A stretch of 64,000 bases of DNA from Anaerolineales bacterium UBA6055 (GTDB lineage Bacteria; Chloroflexota; Anaerolineae; Aggregatilineales; Phototrophicaceae), in contig DIYL01000029.1 in NCBI GenBank assembly GCA_002428985.1, forward strand, positions 1 to 64,000, read 5' to 3'. Position 1 is the stretch's first letter, and every line of letters begins with the position of its first letter. The notes under the pieces are model-generated. The model made no database searches. It was not told where the DNA came from and saw only the letters and a list, made by a program, of their open reading frames with translations. The position numbers and the translations under genes are program-made. Below, piece after piece: positions 45,494-55,388 of the stretch.

Positions 45494-46507
45494 ATGAACA
45501 TCCGTTTTTATCTCATTCGTCGCATCATTCTTATTATTCCCACTTTAATCGGCTTAAGCCTACTAACCTTTGCAATTGCCCGGCTTGTCCCGGGTGATCC
45601 CATCGGACTAGCAGCAGGCCCACAAGCGACAGAAGAAATTAAAGAGGCTCTGCGTGTCGAGTTTGGGTTAGATCAACCATTACCGATCCAGTATTTAAAC
45701 TACATCGGTGGTCTTTTCCAAGGGGATTGGGGAGAGTCACTTTATACGCGTCGTTCCGTCATTAACGACTTACAGACATTTTTCCCAGCCACATTTGAAC
45801 TAACAACAGTCGCCATGATTATCGCAACACTATTAGGGATTCCCGCGGGTGTTATTTCAGCTATGTACCGAAACCGAATCCCAGATCATATTGCGCGTAT
45901 ATTGTCTTTATTTTTTGTCAGCTTTCCTGCCTTCTGGCTAGCGATGATCTTTCAAACGTGGTTTGGTAAAGATTTAGGCTGGTTTCCGATAGGGAAACGA
46001 TTACCCATTCTAGTTACGCCACCAGAAACGATTACAGGGCTATTTCTAGTAGATAGTCTCTTACAGCTTGACTTCGAAACCTTCGTCGTTTCTCTCAGAC
46101 ATATATTCATTCCATCGCTTGTTCTCTCATTTAGTGCATTTGCGAGTATCACACGTATTACACGCGCAAGCATGGTAGAAGCTTTGGAAAAAGACTTTGT
46201 AAGAATGGAACGCGCAATTGGCATTCCCTACCGCATTATCATCTCCAAATATGTGTTGCGCAACGCATTTATCGCAACGATTACGGTGATCTCTCTCAAC
46301 TTTGGGTGGCTGATGGCGGGTGCGATTCTAATCGAAACGATCTTCGATTGGCCGGGACTCGGTTTATATGCAGTCGAATCCTCACTCAGTTTGGACTTCC
46401 AACCGATCATGGGGATCACAATTTTATATGGCATTGTATTTAGTCTGGTCAATATCTTGACGGATATTGTCTATGGAATCTTAGATCCGAGAATTCGCTA
46501 TGGTTGA
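45494..46507 (+). CDS. Dpp/Opp-type ABC transporter permease (DppB-like)
   Basis: This 337-residue permease starts RFYLIRRIILIIPTLIGLSLLTF, typical of DppB/OppB, and has six spans with an ASMVEALEKDFVRMERAIG EAA loop. It ends in ILDPRIRYG, another family mark. It overlaps the DppC-like gene by 8 bp. It forms one half of the membrane pore for the importer. Confidence 0.92.
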   Translation: MNIRFYLIRRIILIIPTLIGLSLLTFAIARLVPGDPIGLAAGPQATEEIKEALRVEFGLDQPLPIQYLNYIGGLFQGDWGESLYTRRSVINDLQTFFPATFELTTVAMIIATLLGIPAGVISAMYRNRIPDHIARILSLFFVSFPAFWLAMIFQTWFGKDLGWFPIGKRLPILVTPPETITGLFLVDSLLQLDFETFVVSLRHIFIPSLVLSFSAFASITRITRASMVEALEKDFVRMERAIGIPYRIIISKYVLRNAFIATITVISLNFGWLMAGAILIETIFDWPGLGLYAVESSLSLDFQPIMGITILYGIVFSLVNILTDIVYGILDPRIRYG

Positions 46508-47405
46508 TTCATCAAAATCGAAACGGAAATTATCGACCAGTGGCAACTCCGCTCGCTGGGAAAATTTTGCACGTGGCTTGTATCGTTTCCGATCCAACAG
46601 TCTTTCTATGATCGGCTTGATTATGCTGATCATAATCTTGTTGGTTGCAATATTTGCCCCGGTCATCGCACCTTACCCAGAAGACGCAACAGGTAAAACC
46701 AATGTAACGTCACGTCTATTACCGCCTAGCCCTGAACACCTTTTTGGAACCGACAAAGTTGGGCGCGATATTTTCAGTCGCGTCGTTATGGGGACAGGAC
46801 TTGCATTACAAGTCGGTACGGTCATTATTTTACTCGCAACGACCATCGGCGTGACAATTGGTGCAATCGCAGGTTACATGGGGGGCTGGATAGATGACCT
46901 CCTGATGCGGATAACGGACATTTTCTTAACCGTACCAGCACTCGTACTCGCTATTGCGATTTCAGCCGCGCTCGGCAAGGGTATAGTTAACACAATGATA
47001 GGTATTTCACTTGTTTGGTGGCCGGGGTTTGCTCGTTTAACCCGAAGCCTTGTGCTGTCATTACGCGAAGAGCCATTTGTCGAAGCTGCCTATGGCATTG
47101 GTGCGGGGCACACACGCATTATCTTCCGTCATATTTTACCCAATGCAGTCTCTCCTATTATTATTAAAATGACAACAGACTTTGGTTTTGCTGTATTAAC
47201 CGCTGCCGCTCTGGGCTTTATCGGGCTTGGTGCACAACCCCCAACCCCAGAATGGGGCGCAATGATTAACGATGGACGGAGGTTCTTCCCTGATGAATGG
47301 TGGATTGCCACATTCCCCGGGCTTGCAATTTGGGTCATGGTATTCAGCTGGAACTTGATTGGCGACGGTCTACGAGATGTATTAGACCCTCGTGCACGAC
47401 GTTAG
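46500..47405 (+). CDS. Dpp/Opp-type ABC transporter permease (DppC-like)
   Basis: This 301-residue permease has the DppC pattern: an N-terminal cytoplasmic tail, a first span ending in FAPVIAPYP, HLFGTDKVGRDIFSR, an EAA loop with EAAYGIGAGHTRIIFRHILPN and the LGLGAQPPTPEWG-type region. It ends GDGLRDVLDPRARR. It pairs with the DppB-like protein. Confidence 0.92.
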   Translation: MVDSSKSKRKLSTSGNSARWENFARGLYRFRSNSLSMIGLIMLIIILLVAIFAPVIAPYPEDATGKTNVTSRLLPPSPEHLFGTDKVGRDIFSRVVMGTGLALQVGTVIILLATTIGVTIGAIAGYMGGWIDDLLMRITDIFLTVPALVLAIAISAALGKGIVNTMIGISLVWWPGFARLTRSLVLSLREEPFVEAAYGIGAGHTRIIFRHILPNAVSPIIIKMTTDFGFAVLTAAALGFIGLGAQPPTPEWGAMINDGRRFFPDEWWIATFPGLAIWVMVFSWNLIGDGLRDVLDPRARR

Positions 47406-47412
47406 GAAAAGC

Positions 47413-48438
47413 ATGTCAGATTTACTCAACATCGAAGATTTACACCTCGAATTTCATACTTACGATGGCATCGTGAAAGTTCTTGCAGGTGTTAACTTAC
47501 AAATGAAACGAGGTGATGTACTTGGCTTAGTCGGCGAAACAGGCTGTGGCAAATCCATCACCTCACTCTCTGTGCCGCGCCTAATTCCAATGCCCCCAGG
47601 TAAGATCACAGCTGGGCGGGTCACATTCGCAGGTGAAGACATCTTATCAAAATCTGAAAGTGAGATGGAAGCCTTCCGCGCACAACACCTCGGCATGATT
47701 TTTCAGGATCCAACAACCAACCTGAATCCCCTGTTCACTATCCGCGAACAATTAGTGGATGCAGTCCTATATCAAAAAGCTATGGGACAAAAAGTGCCCG
47801 GTCGATGGAAAGGATTTATGCCTTCTGTCCGACAAATGCGCAAAGATGCCCATGAACGTGCAGTCGAACTCATGCAATTAACCGGCATTCCAGACGGTGA
47901 TAAACGCATCCACGATTACCCGCATCAATTTAGTGGTGGAATGCGTCAGCGTGTGCTCATTGCAATGGCACTCGCAGGTGACCCCGACTTATTGATTGCT
48001 GACGAACCGACAACAGCACTCGATGTGACAATTCAAGCGCAAATTCTGCGACTGATTCGCTCATTAGTTAAACAGTTAGGACTAACTGTTTTATTGATCA
48101 CACATAATTTAGGTGTGGTTGCACGCACTTGCGAACGCGTGGCAGTCATGTACTCAGGGCGCGTCATCGAAGAGTCGCCTGTGCGGGAACTATTCAAAAA
48201 TCCACAGCATCCATATACACAAGGTCTTATCGCAGCAGTCCCGCAAAAAGAAACATCACGTGGTGGTTTAATTGGAATCCCCGGTATGATTCCGAATCTA
48301 ATCGACCCGCCACAAGGATGCCGTTTTCATCCGCGTTGTGAACATGCAATGGATATTTGTCGCACAAAAGTCCCTGCAACAACCACAATTAGTGAAAACC
48401 ACCGGACATCATGCTTCCTATATGAGGAGGAATCATGA
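47413..48438 (+). CDS. Dpp/Opp-type ABC transporter ATPase (DppD-like)
   Basis: The ATPase has Walker A GETGCGKS, signature FSGGMRQRVLIAMAL and Walker B LLIADEPTTALD. The C-terminal oligopeptide-family tail has clustered Cys (CRFHPRCEHAMDIC), which bind an iron-sulfur cluster in some homologues. The ATG at 47413 has AGGA 5 nt upstream, so it is preferred to the earlier in-frame start at 47392. Its stop overlaps the next ATG by 4 bp, with GGAGG before it. Confidence 0.92.
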   Translation: MSDLLNIEDLHLEFHTYDGIVKVLAGVNLQMKRGDVLGLVGETGCGKSITSLSVPRLIPMPPGKITAGRVTFAGEDILSKSESEMEAFRAQHLGMIFQDPTTNLNPLFTIREQLVDAVLYQKAMGQKVPGRWKGFMPSVRQMRKDAHERAVELMQLTGIPDGDKRIHDYPHQFSGGMRQRVLIAMALAGDPDLLIADEPTTALDVTIQAQILRLIRSLVKQLGLTVLLITHNLGVVARTCERVAVMYSGRVIEESPVRELFKNPQHPYTQGLIAAVPQKETSRGGLIGIPGMIPNLIDPPQGCRFHPRCEHAMDICRTKVPATTTISENHRTSCFLYEEES

Positions 48439-49421
48439 AGGAATCGCGTAATCTCTTAGAAGTTAACAATCTCAAAAAATATTTTCCAATACGTGGCGGG
48501 TTATTAAACCGCAAGATTGATGATTTCCGCGCAGTAGATGATGTAAGCTTCAATCTACCTGAAGGCAAGACCTTTGGATTAGTTGGCGAGTCAGGATCTG
48601 GAAAAACGACCATTGGGAAATGTGTTTTACGTCTTCTTGAACCCAGTGCAGGACAGATCATCTACAATGGTCAAGATATTACACACATTAAAGCCAACGA
48701 ATTACGGCGCCTGCGTAGTGACATCCAGATGATTTATCAGTCACCTGCTGCATCACTCAATGGACGAATGACGGTCGGACAAATTATTGGCGAGCCACTG
48801 TGGATTCACGAAAAGCTCAATGGAAATCGTGCACGTGATCGTGTTCTAGAATTGATGAATGTCGTCGGTTTAAAAGAAGAACATTATTATCGGTACCCTC
48901 ATGAGTTTAGCGGTGGTCAACAACAACGTATCGGTATTGCCCGCGCATTAGCTGTTCAACCTAAACTCCTTGTTCTTGATGAGCCTACCTCAGCCTTAGA
49001 TGTATCAGTCCAAGCTCAGATTTTGAACCTCTTACAAGATTTGCAAGATCAATTTAATTTGACCTACTTGTTCATCTCGCATGATTTAGGTGTCGTGCGC
49101 TATATGTGCGATGAAGTAGCCCTTCTGTATCTCGGCAAAATTGTAGAAGTCGCTGAAACCGAAACGATTTTTGAGCAACCCAAACACCCCTATACACAAG
49201 CACTTATCTCTGCGATTCCAGAACCTGATCCTGATGCAATGAGTGAAGAAATTATCATTCAAGGCGATTTATCGCACACATTCCCTAAGAATGGCTGTCC
49301 ATTTGCCCCACGCTGTCATGCAGCAAAACTAGATAAATGCGAGACGGTTGTTCCCCCATTACTTCAAGTTGATCAACAACATTTAGTCTCTTGCCATCTG
49401 CACCAAGGAGAGCCTGCTTGA
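48435..49421 (+). CDS. Dpp/Opp-type ABC transporter ATPase (DppF-like)
   Basis: The ATPase has Walker A GESGSGKTT, signature FSGGQQQRIGIARAL, Walker B LLVLDEPTSALD and the family tail HPYTQALISAIPEPDP, then CPFAPRCHAAKLDKC. It forms the second ATPase of the importer. Its stop codon overlaps the first DUF917 ATG (TGATG), which ties the importer to the catabolic genes by translation. Confidence 0.92.
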   Translation: MKESRNLLEVNNLKKYFPIRGGLLNRKIDDFRAVDDVSFNLPEGKTFGLVGESGSGKTTIGKCVLRLLEPSAGQIIYNGQDITHIKANELRRLRSDIQMIYQSPAASLNGRMTVGQIIGEPLWIHEKLNGNRARDRVLELMNVVGLKEEHYYRYPHEFSGGQQQRIGIARALAVQPKLLVLDEPTSALDVSVQAQILNLLQDLQDQFNLTYLFISHDLGVVRYMCDEVALLYLGKIVEVAETETIFEQPKHPYTQALISAIPEPDPDAMSEEIIIQGDLSHTFPKNGCPFAPRCHAAKLDKCETVVPPLLQVDQQHLVSCHLHQGEPA

Positions 49422-50518
49422 TGTTAAGCGAAGTCACATTAGACGACATTCGCCCTATTGCCATCGGTGCAGGCATTCTCGGCACAGGTGGTGGCGGTAA
49501 CCCCTATTTGGGGAGTTTACATCTGGAATCTATTATGCGAGAAAAAGGATCACAACCATTGATTGATCCGCTCACGATGGATGACGACGCCCTCGTATGT
49601 GTTGCAGGGAATATCGGCGCACCAACCGTCAGTATAGAAAAGCTCCCCGAAGGTACTGAGATGTATCGTGCTTTCCGATTACTTGAACAACATATTAATC
49701 GCAAATTTGATGCAATTGTTATCGCTGAAATTGGTGGTGCAAATTCGATGCAACCACTCATAGCAGGTCTGCAAGCGGGTATTCCAGTTGTTGATTCTGA
49801 TAGTATGGGACGTGCATTCCCTGAAATTCAAATGTCATCATTTCTATTTGGCACAGATGCAACAGTAACACCGTTTGCAATGGTCGATGCTGCTGACAAT
49901 GCCGCCGTCATTCCCACTGCAATTAGTGATGTGTGGTCAGAAAAGATCGCACGTAATATCGCTGTTAGTATGGGCGCACGTGCGGGACTCGTCAGCACTA
50001 TAATGACAGGCGCACAAGTCAAAGAAGCGGGTATTCATTATACGATGACACTCGCCCATCATTTAGGTCAACAAGTGATCGAAGCACAACAGCAGAAGTC
50101 AGATGTTCCAACAGTTGTTGCTGATACACTCGATGGCAATGTGCTATTCCGTGGAAAAATCACCGATGTCAACCGGAGAACTACCAAAGGTTTTGCGCGA
50201 GGTGGTGTCAGGATGGAGAGTTTTGCGGGTAACGATATTCTTGAAATTGAATTCCAGAACGAATTTTTAATTGCAAAAATCAATGATGAGATTGCAGTTA
50301 CAACACCAGATTTAATTTGTATTGTGACTGAAGATGAAGGCGAACCCGTAACCACAGAGGTATTACGCTACGGGACACGGGTTGCGGTGATTGCTGTTCC
50401 CGCCCCAGAACAACTCAAAACAACAGCCGCTTTAAATGTCGTTGGACCTAAAGCATTTGGATATGATGTCGAATTCAATCCACTATCAGGTGGACGAATC
50501 GGATATTTACCTAATTAA
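49421..50518 (+). CDS. DUF917 family protein, type A (first of five)
   Basis: The 365-residue protein has the DUF917 marks IGAGILGTGGGGNPYLG near the start, AEIGGANSMQPLIAGLQAGIPVVDSDSMGRAFPEI in the middle and GPKAFGYDVEFNPL at the end. DUF917 was renamed after an S-methyl-thiohydantoin desulfurase member, and family genes often lie beside hydantoinase/oxoprolinase genes. The start is the ATG at 49421, joined to the dppF stop. It is most like the fifth copy at 55389 (shared IGAGILG and the AFGY end), forming subtype A. The precise reaction is unknown. Confidence 0.85.
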   Translation: MLSEVTLDDIRPIAIGAGILGTGGGGNPYLGSLHLESIMREKGSQPLIDPLTMDDDALVCVAGNIGAPTVSIEKLPEGTEMYRAFRLLEQHINRKFDAIVIAEIGGANSMQPLIAGLQAGIPVVDSDSMGRAFPEIQMSSFLFGTDATVTPFAMVDAADNAAVIPTAISDVWSEKIARNIAVSMGARAGLVSTIMTGAQVKEAGIHYTMTLAHHLGQQVIEAQQQKSDVPTVVADTLDGNVLFRGKITDVNRRTTKGFARGGVRMESFAGNDILEIEFQNEFLIAKINDEIAVTTPDLICIVTEDEGEPVTTEVLRYGTRVAVIAVPAPEQLKTTAALNVVGPKAFGYDVEFNPLSGGRIGYLPN

Positions 50519-50530
50519 GATTATGTAGGG

Positions 50531-50546
50531 GTATGATGCATCATAC
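50531..50546. promoter_or_regulatory. Perfect 16-bp palindrome upstream of the hydantoinase-like gene
   Basis: GTATGATGCATCATAC is a perfect palindrome in the 73-bp gap between the first DUF917 gene and the HyuA-like gene. It could be an operator for an unknown regulator or a short hairpin that separates transcripts. AGGGAG lies before the next ATG. Confidence 0.5.
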
Positions 50547-50591
50547 TCGTAATAAAGATATTTTTGTTCATACAAACAGGGAGAATAATTT

Positions 50592-52136
50592 ATGAGAATC
50601 GGAATTGATGTTGGTGGAACAAACACTGATGCTGTCCTAATGGATGGTACAACAGTAGTCAGTTCGACCAAAACGCCAACTACAGCAAATGTATCAGAAG
50701 GCATTGCAAAAGCACTCAAAGTTGTCATCGAAGATTCTGATATCGATGTCAGCAAAATTGACGGTGTGATGATCGGTACAACGCATTTTACTAATGCAGT
50801 TGTCGAACGCAAACATCTCACCCCTACCGCATGTATTCGTCTCGGTTTGCCAGCGACAGTGAGTTTACCACCAATGGTCGATTGGCCAGATGATCTACGT
50901 GACATCATGGGCAAGAACTACTATCTAGCACATGGTGGGCATGAGTTCGATGGACGTGAAATCTCTCCGTTTGATCCTGATGAGATCAAAGGAATCGTTG
51001 AGAAAATTAAAGATGCAGGTATTACAGCTATTGCAATTTCCTCTGTCTTTTCTCCAGTCAATCAGAAGTTTGAGGAAGATGCCGCAGCGATCGTTCGTGA
51101 AATCATCCCAGATGCAAACATCACCCTATCCAGTGAAATCGGTCGCATCGGTCTGTTGGAACGCGAAAATGCAGCCATTATGAATTCCTGCTTGCGTGAG
51201 CTAGCAGTTCGCACAGTTGAAGGCTTCAAGGCTGCGCTTAACGAATTAGAAATTGATGCTCCATTCTACATCAGTCAAAATGACGGCACATTGATGAACG
51301 CGGACTTTGCCAAAGAATATCCTGTTCTGACTTTTGCATCTGGTCCAACTAATAGTATGCGTGGTGCAGCATTCCTCAGTGGCTTAAAAGATGCAATTGT
51401 TGTAGACATTGGTGGTACGACGACAGATGTTGGTGTTCTGCAACATGGTTTCCCACGTGTCGCTGCACTCGCCGTTGATATTGGTGGTGTACGTACAAAC
51501 TTCCGTATGCCGGATACCTATTCCATCGGTCTTGGTGGTGGAAGCATCATCGAGAAAGATCCGCTTAAAGTCGGACCACAAAGTGTCGGCTACGAACTCA
51601 TTGAGAAAGGTCTTGTCTTTGGTGGCGACATCTTAACTACTACTGACATTACTGTTGCTTCCGGTGCAGAAGATATTGGCGACAAGGGTGCTGTAGCAGA
51701 CCTTGACGGCGACTTTGTTGCGTCAGTACAAGCACACATCATGGAAATGATTACAGTTGCTGTCGATCGTATGAAGACGAGCGCGACCGCCGTTCCTGTG
51801 ATTGTTGTCGGTGGTGGCAGTATCCTTGTCACTGGTGAAATTGAAGGCGCATCAGAAATCCTAAAACCAGAAAACTTCTCGGTTGCCAATGCAATTGGTG
51901 CAGCCATCGCACAAGTCGGTGGTGAATGCGACAAGATTTTCTCACTTGCAGAATTATCACGCGAAGAGGCGCTTGAACAAGCCAAACAAGAAGCCAGTGA
52001 TCGCGCGGTCAATGCAGGCGCATCCGCAGATAGCATCGAAATTGTCGATGTTGAAGAAGTCCCTCTTGCTTATCTGCCAGGTAACGCAACCCGTATTATG
52101 GTAAAAGCAGTTGGTGATTTGGTGGAGGCTAAGTAA
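50592..52136 (+). CDS. Hydantoinase/oxoprolinase family protein (HyuA-like, short form)
   Basis: Actin-like ATPase motifs are clear: GIDVGGTNTDAVLMDG at the N-terminus, VVDIGGTTTDVGVL in the middle, GLGGGS and VVGGGSILV. The family hydrolyses cyclic amides such as hydantoins or 5-oxoproline using ATP. At 514 residues it is shorter than typical HyuA (~690) and lacks the long C-terminal part, a form often paired with DUF917 proteins. No HyuB is present. It sits between type A and type B DUF917 genes, 1 bp before the next one, so a mixed complex is likely. Confidence 0.88.
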   Translation: MRIGIDVGGTNTDAVLMDGTTVVSSTKTPTTANVSEGIAKALKVVIEDSDIDVSKIDGVMIGTTHFTNAVVERKHLTPTACIRLGLPATVSLPPMVDWPDDLRDIMGKNYYLAHGGHEFDGREISPFDPDEIKGIVEKIKDAGITAIAISSVFSPVNQKFEEDAAAIVREIIPDANITLSSEIGRIGLLERENAAIMNSCLRELAVRTVEGFKAALNELEIDAPFYISQNDGTLMNADFAKEYPVLTFASGPTNSMRGAAFLSGLKDAIVVDIGGTTTDVGVLQHGFPRVAALAVDIGGVRTNFRMPDTYSIGLGGGSIIEKDPLKVGPQSVGYELIEKGLVFGGDILTTTDITVASGAEDIGDKGAVADLDGDFVASVQAHIMEMITVAVDRMKTSATAVPVIVVGGGSILVTGEIEGASEILKPENFSVANAIGAAIAQVGGECDKIFSLAELSREEALEQAKQEASDRAVNAGASADSIEIVDVEEVPLAYLPGNATRIMVKAVGDLVEAK

Positions 52137-52137
52137 G

Positions 52138-53217
52138 ATGCGCATTATCGACGAAAACGTATTAGAAGACTTAGCGTTAGGTGCAGCTGTCTTAGGTACT
52201 GGTGGCGGTGGTGATCCGTACATTGGTAAATTGATGGCGCGTGAAGCTATTCGTCAGTATGGTCCGGTTGAACTTTACACCTTAGATGAACTTGATGATG
52301 ATGATCTCATTGTACCAACTGCAATGATGGGTGCGCCGACTGTCATGGTCGAGAAGATGCCAAACGGTGGAGACATTGTTAATGCCTTTGAATCGATCGG
52401 CAAATATCTCGGAAAACCAATCAAAGCAACAATGAGTATAGAAGCTGGTGGACTCAATTCGGTTGTCCCTATTTATCTTGCAGCACGGCTACGTGTTCCG
52501 ATGGTAGATTGTGACGGTATGGGGCGCGCCTTCCCTGAAATCCAAATGGTTACGCATACAATTCATGGTATTTCTGCGACACCATTTGCGATGTCAGATG
52601 AACGCGGTAATACAGTGCTTATGGAAACCATCAACAATAATTGGACAGAGACATTTGCGCGTAGTGTGACAGTCAACATGGGCGCAATGGCAATGATTGC
52701 AATGTATCCAGCAACTGCTAAAGAGCTTAAAGAAGCCGCAATTCCAAATACCATCACACTCGCAGAAGACATCGGTAAAGTGATACGTCGTGCACGACAA
52801 GAAGAAGACAATCCCGTCGAAACAATTCGTGAAGCTGTCGGTGGTTATCTCGTATTCAAAGGTAAAATCGGGGATGTGGAACGACGCACCGAAGCAGGTT
52901 TTGCCAAAGGCGATGCGTTCATGAATGGTATTGACGAGTATGCGGGGCAACAACTGCAACTCAGTTTCCAGAATGAACATTTGGTTGCCAAGATTGATGG
53001 TGAATACAAGGTCACTGTGCCAGATTTAATTGCGGTATTAGATGTAGATACAGGCGAACCCATCACAACAGAAGGTCTACGATATGGCTTCCGTGTCGCG
53101 GTAATTGCCATGCCATGTACAGAAAAATGGCGTACCGAAAAAGGTCTGGAATTGGTCGGTCCTCGTTACTTCGGCTATGACACGGATTACACACCAGTAG
53201 AAGAAACTTACGGCTAA
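52138..53217 (+). CDS. DUF917 family protein, type B (second of five)
   Basis: The 359-residue protein has GAAVLGTGGGGDPYIGKLMA at the start, VDCDGMGRAFPEIQM in the middle and GPRYFGYDTDYTPVEETYG at the end. It is close to the copies at 53224 and 54309, mainly the latter (shared AREAIRQYGPVELYTLDELD). These three form subtype B, probably by tandem duplication. It starts 1 bp after the HyuA-like stop. A role as partner of the ATPase is likely from context. Confidence 0.85.
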   Translation: MRIIDENVLEDLALGAAVLGTGGGGDPYIGKLMAREAIRQYGPVELYTLDELDDDDLIVPTAMMGAPTVMVEKMPNGGDIVNAFESIGKYLGKPIKATMSIEAGGLNSVVPIYLAARLRVPMVDCDGMGRAFPEIQMVTHTIHGISATPFAMSDERGNTVLMETINNNWTETFARSVTVNMGAMAMIAMYPATAKELKEAAIPNTITLAEDIGKVIRRARQEEDNPVETIREAVGGYLVFKGKIGDVERRTEAGFAKGDAFMNGIDEYAGQQLQLSFQNEHLVAKIDGEYKVTVPDLIAVLDVDTGEPITTEGLRYGFRVAVIAMPCTEKWRTEKGLELVGPRYFGYDTDYTPVEETYG

Positions 53218-53223
53218 AATCTA

Positions 53224-54306
53224 ATGCGATTGCTGTATGAAGAAAATATTGCTGACATTGCCATTGGTGCCGCAGTTCTCGGTACCGGTGGTGGTGGCAA
53301 TCCGTATACAGGTTATCTCACAGGACGTGAAGCCATTCGTAAATATGGTCCGGTCAAATTATGTTCACTGGATGAAATGGATGACGATGATTTGGTCATT
53401 CCTACTGCCGGTATGGGTGCACCAACTGTTTCCAATGAGAAACTTCCTAACGGGATCGACATTATCAATTCGCTAAAAACGCTTGAAAAGTATTTAGGCA
53501 AAGAAGTCAAAGCCACCATGAGCATTGAAGTTGGTGGTGGCAATTCAACAACTCCGATTCAAGTTGCAGCTGAGTTAGGGATCCCACTTGTTGATTGTGA
53601 TGGCATGGGGCGCGCTTATCCAGAGCTACAGATGGTCACTCATTCTATGTATGGTATCTCAGCCACGCCGATGACGATTGCCGATGAACGTGGCAATATT
53701 CTCATTCTAGAAACCATTAGCAATAAATGGACAGAAGTCATTGGGCGGTCGATCACGATAGATATGGGTGGTCGTGGGATGATTGCCCTCTATGCAGCAA
53801 CCGTTGGGCAACTCAAAGAGGCAGCAATCATCGGAAGTATGACATTAGCCGAGAATATCGGAAGAACTGTAAGGCTCGCACGTCAACAAGAGGAAAACCC
53901 CGTGGAAGCGGTACGTAAAGCGGTCAACGGTTTTACAATATTTGAAGGCAAGATCGCAGATGTTAATCGAAAGACGACGACCGGATTCGCTCGTGGCAAT
54001 TTGCATATCAGTGGGTTTGGACAATTTAATCATCAAGAGTTAGTGATTAACTTTCAGAATGAATTTCTCGTCGCATCTATTGATGGTAAATTTGTAGCGA
54101 CAACTCCTGACTTGATTTCTGTACTCGATCTTGAAACGGGCGAACCCATCACAACAGAGGTTTTACGTTATGGTATGCGTGTAGCTGTTCTCGCCTACTC
54201 TTGCGACAAAAAATGGCAAACACCTGCAGGCATTGAACTTGTTGGACCCCGCTATTTTGGCTATGACGTAGACTATGTTCCAGTAGAAGAAACTTATGGA
54301 GGCTGA
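53224..54306 (+). CDS. DUF917 family protein, type B (third of five)
   Basis: The 360-residue protein has GAAVLGTGGGGNPYTGYL, VDCDGMGRAYPELQM and GPRYFGYDVDYVPVEETYG. It is more divergent from the other two type B copies: SIEVGGGNSTTP replaces SIEAGGLNS in the middle. It starts 6 bp after the second copy and ends 2 bp before the fourth. It may have a different substrate preference or be a distinct subunit. Confidence 0.85.
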   Translation: MRLLYEENIADIAIGAAVLGTGGGGNPYTGYLTGREAIRKYGPVKLCSLDEMDDDDLVIPTAGMGAPTVSNEKLPNGIDIINSLKTLEKYLGKEVKATMSIEVGGGNSTTPIQVAAELGIPLVDCDGMGRAYPELQMVTHSMYGISATPMTIADERGNILILETISNKWTEVIGRSITIDMGGRGMIALYAATVGQLKEAAIIGSMTLAENIGRTVRLARQQEENPVEAVRKAVNGFTIFEGKIADVNRKTTTGFARGNLHISGFGQFNHQELVINFQNEFLVASIDGKFVATTPDLISVLDLETGEPITTEVLRYGMRVAVLAYSCDKKWQTPAGIELVGPRYFGYDVDYVPVEETYGG

Positions 54307-54308
54307 AT

Positions 54309-55388
54309 ATGCGTATTCTTAAAGAAGAAAATATTGAAGACATTGCATTGGGTGCGGCAGTGCTTGGAACGGGTGGTGGTGGTGACCCATACGTAGGCAA
54401 ATTAATGGCACGTGAAGCTATCCGTCAATATGGTCCGGTTGAGTTATATACGCTTGATGAGCTAGACGATGACGATTTGATCGTTCCTGCAGCTGGCATG
54501 GGTGCACCAGTTGTGTTAATCGAGAAATTACCCGCTGGGGATGATATGATCAATGCGTTTCAAGCCTTGGGCAAGTATATGGGTAAAGAACCTCGTGGAA
54601 CGATGAGTATTGAAGCTGGTGGACTGAACTCGGTCATGCCAATTTATGTTGCGGCACGTCTCGGAATCCCGATGGTGGATTGTGATGGTATGGGACGCGC
54701 TTTTCCTGAAATTCAGATGACGACCTTTACACCTAAGGGTATCACCGCCAGCCCATTTGCAATGGCTGATGAACGTGGGAATACCGTTTTGATGGATACA
54801 ATTGACAACAAATGGGTCGAGACATTCGCGCGGTCAATTGTTGTGAATATGGGTGCAGAAGGCATGATCGCGCTCTATGCGGCAACTGTCAAGCAACTCA
54901 AAGAAGCCTCTATATACGGCACCATTACATTTGCTGAAGAAATCGGAAAAACAGTGCGAACCGCACGGGTTAGCGAAGAAAATCCTGTAGATGCTGTACG
55001 CAAGATAGTGAATGGTTTTCTTGTATTCCGGGGCAAAATTGGCGATGTAGATCGTCGTGTTGAAGGGGGTTGGAACAAAGGCACAGCTAAAATGGATGGC
55101 ATTGACCAATTCGAAGGGCAGTCACTCCAGTTGGACTTCCAAAATGAGCATCTCGCTGTTCAGGTCGATGGTGAATTTGTTGCAACTGTTCCAGACTTGA
55201 TTGCCGTCCTTGATAGTGAAACAGGCGAACCCATTACAACCGAAGCCTTAAGATATGGTATGCGCGTTGCTGTCATTGCCTTTCCATGTGCGCCACAATG
55301 GCGTGAACCTGATGCATTGAAATTAGCACATCCCCGTTACTTTGGCTATGATGTAGAGTATGTTCCAGTCGAAGAACGGTTTGGATAA
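54309..55388 (+). CDS. DUF917 family protein, type B (fourth of five)
   Basis: The 359-residue protein has GAAVLGTGGGGDPYVGKLMA, SIEAGGLNSVMPIYVAARLG and HPRYFGYDVEYVPVEERFG. It is nearest to the second copy. It ends exactly at the fifth copy's ATG with no gap, so translation is probably coupled. All DUF917 core motifs are kept. Confidence 0.85.
   Translation: MRILKEENIEDIALGAAVLGTGGGGDPYVGKLMAREAIRQYGPVELYTLDELDDDDLIVPAAGMGAPVVLIEKLPAGDDMINAFQALGKYMGKEPRGTMSIEAGGLNSVMPIYVAARLGIPMVDCDGMGRAFPEIQMTTFTPKGITASPFAMADERGNTVLMDTIDNKWVETFARSIVVNMGAEGMIALYAATVKQLKEASIYGTITFAEEIGKTVRTARVSEENPVDAVRKIVNGFLVFRGKIGDVDRRVEGGWNKGTAKMDGIDQFEGQSLQLDFQNEHLAVQVDGEFVATVPDLIAVLDSETGEPITTEALRYGMRVAVIAFPCAPQWREPDALKLAHPRYFGYDVEYVPVEERFG

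Noticed and set aside
50592..52136. HyuA-like protein as a truncated pseudogene
   Set aside because: The frame has normal family motifs throughout and ends smoothly into the next gene; short forms next to DUF917 are usual.
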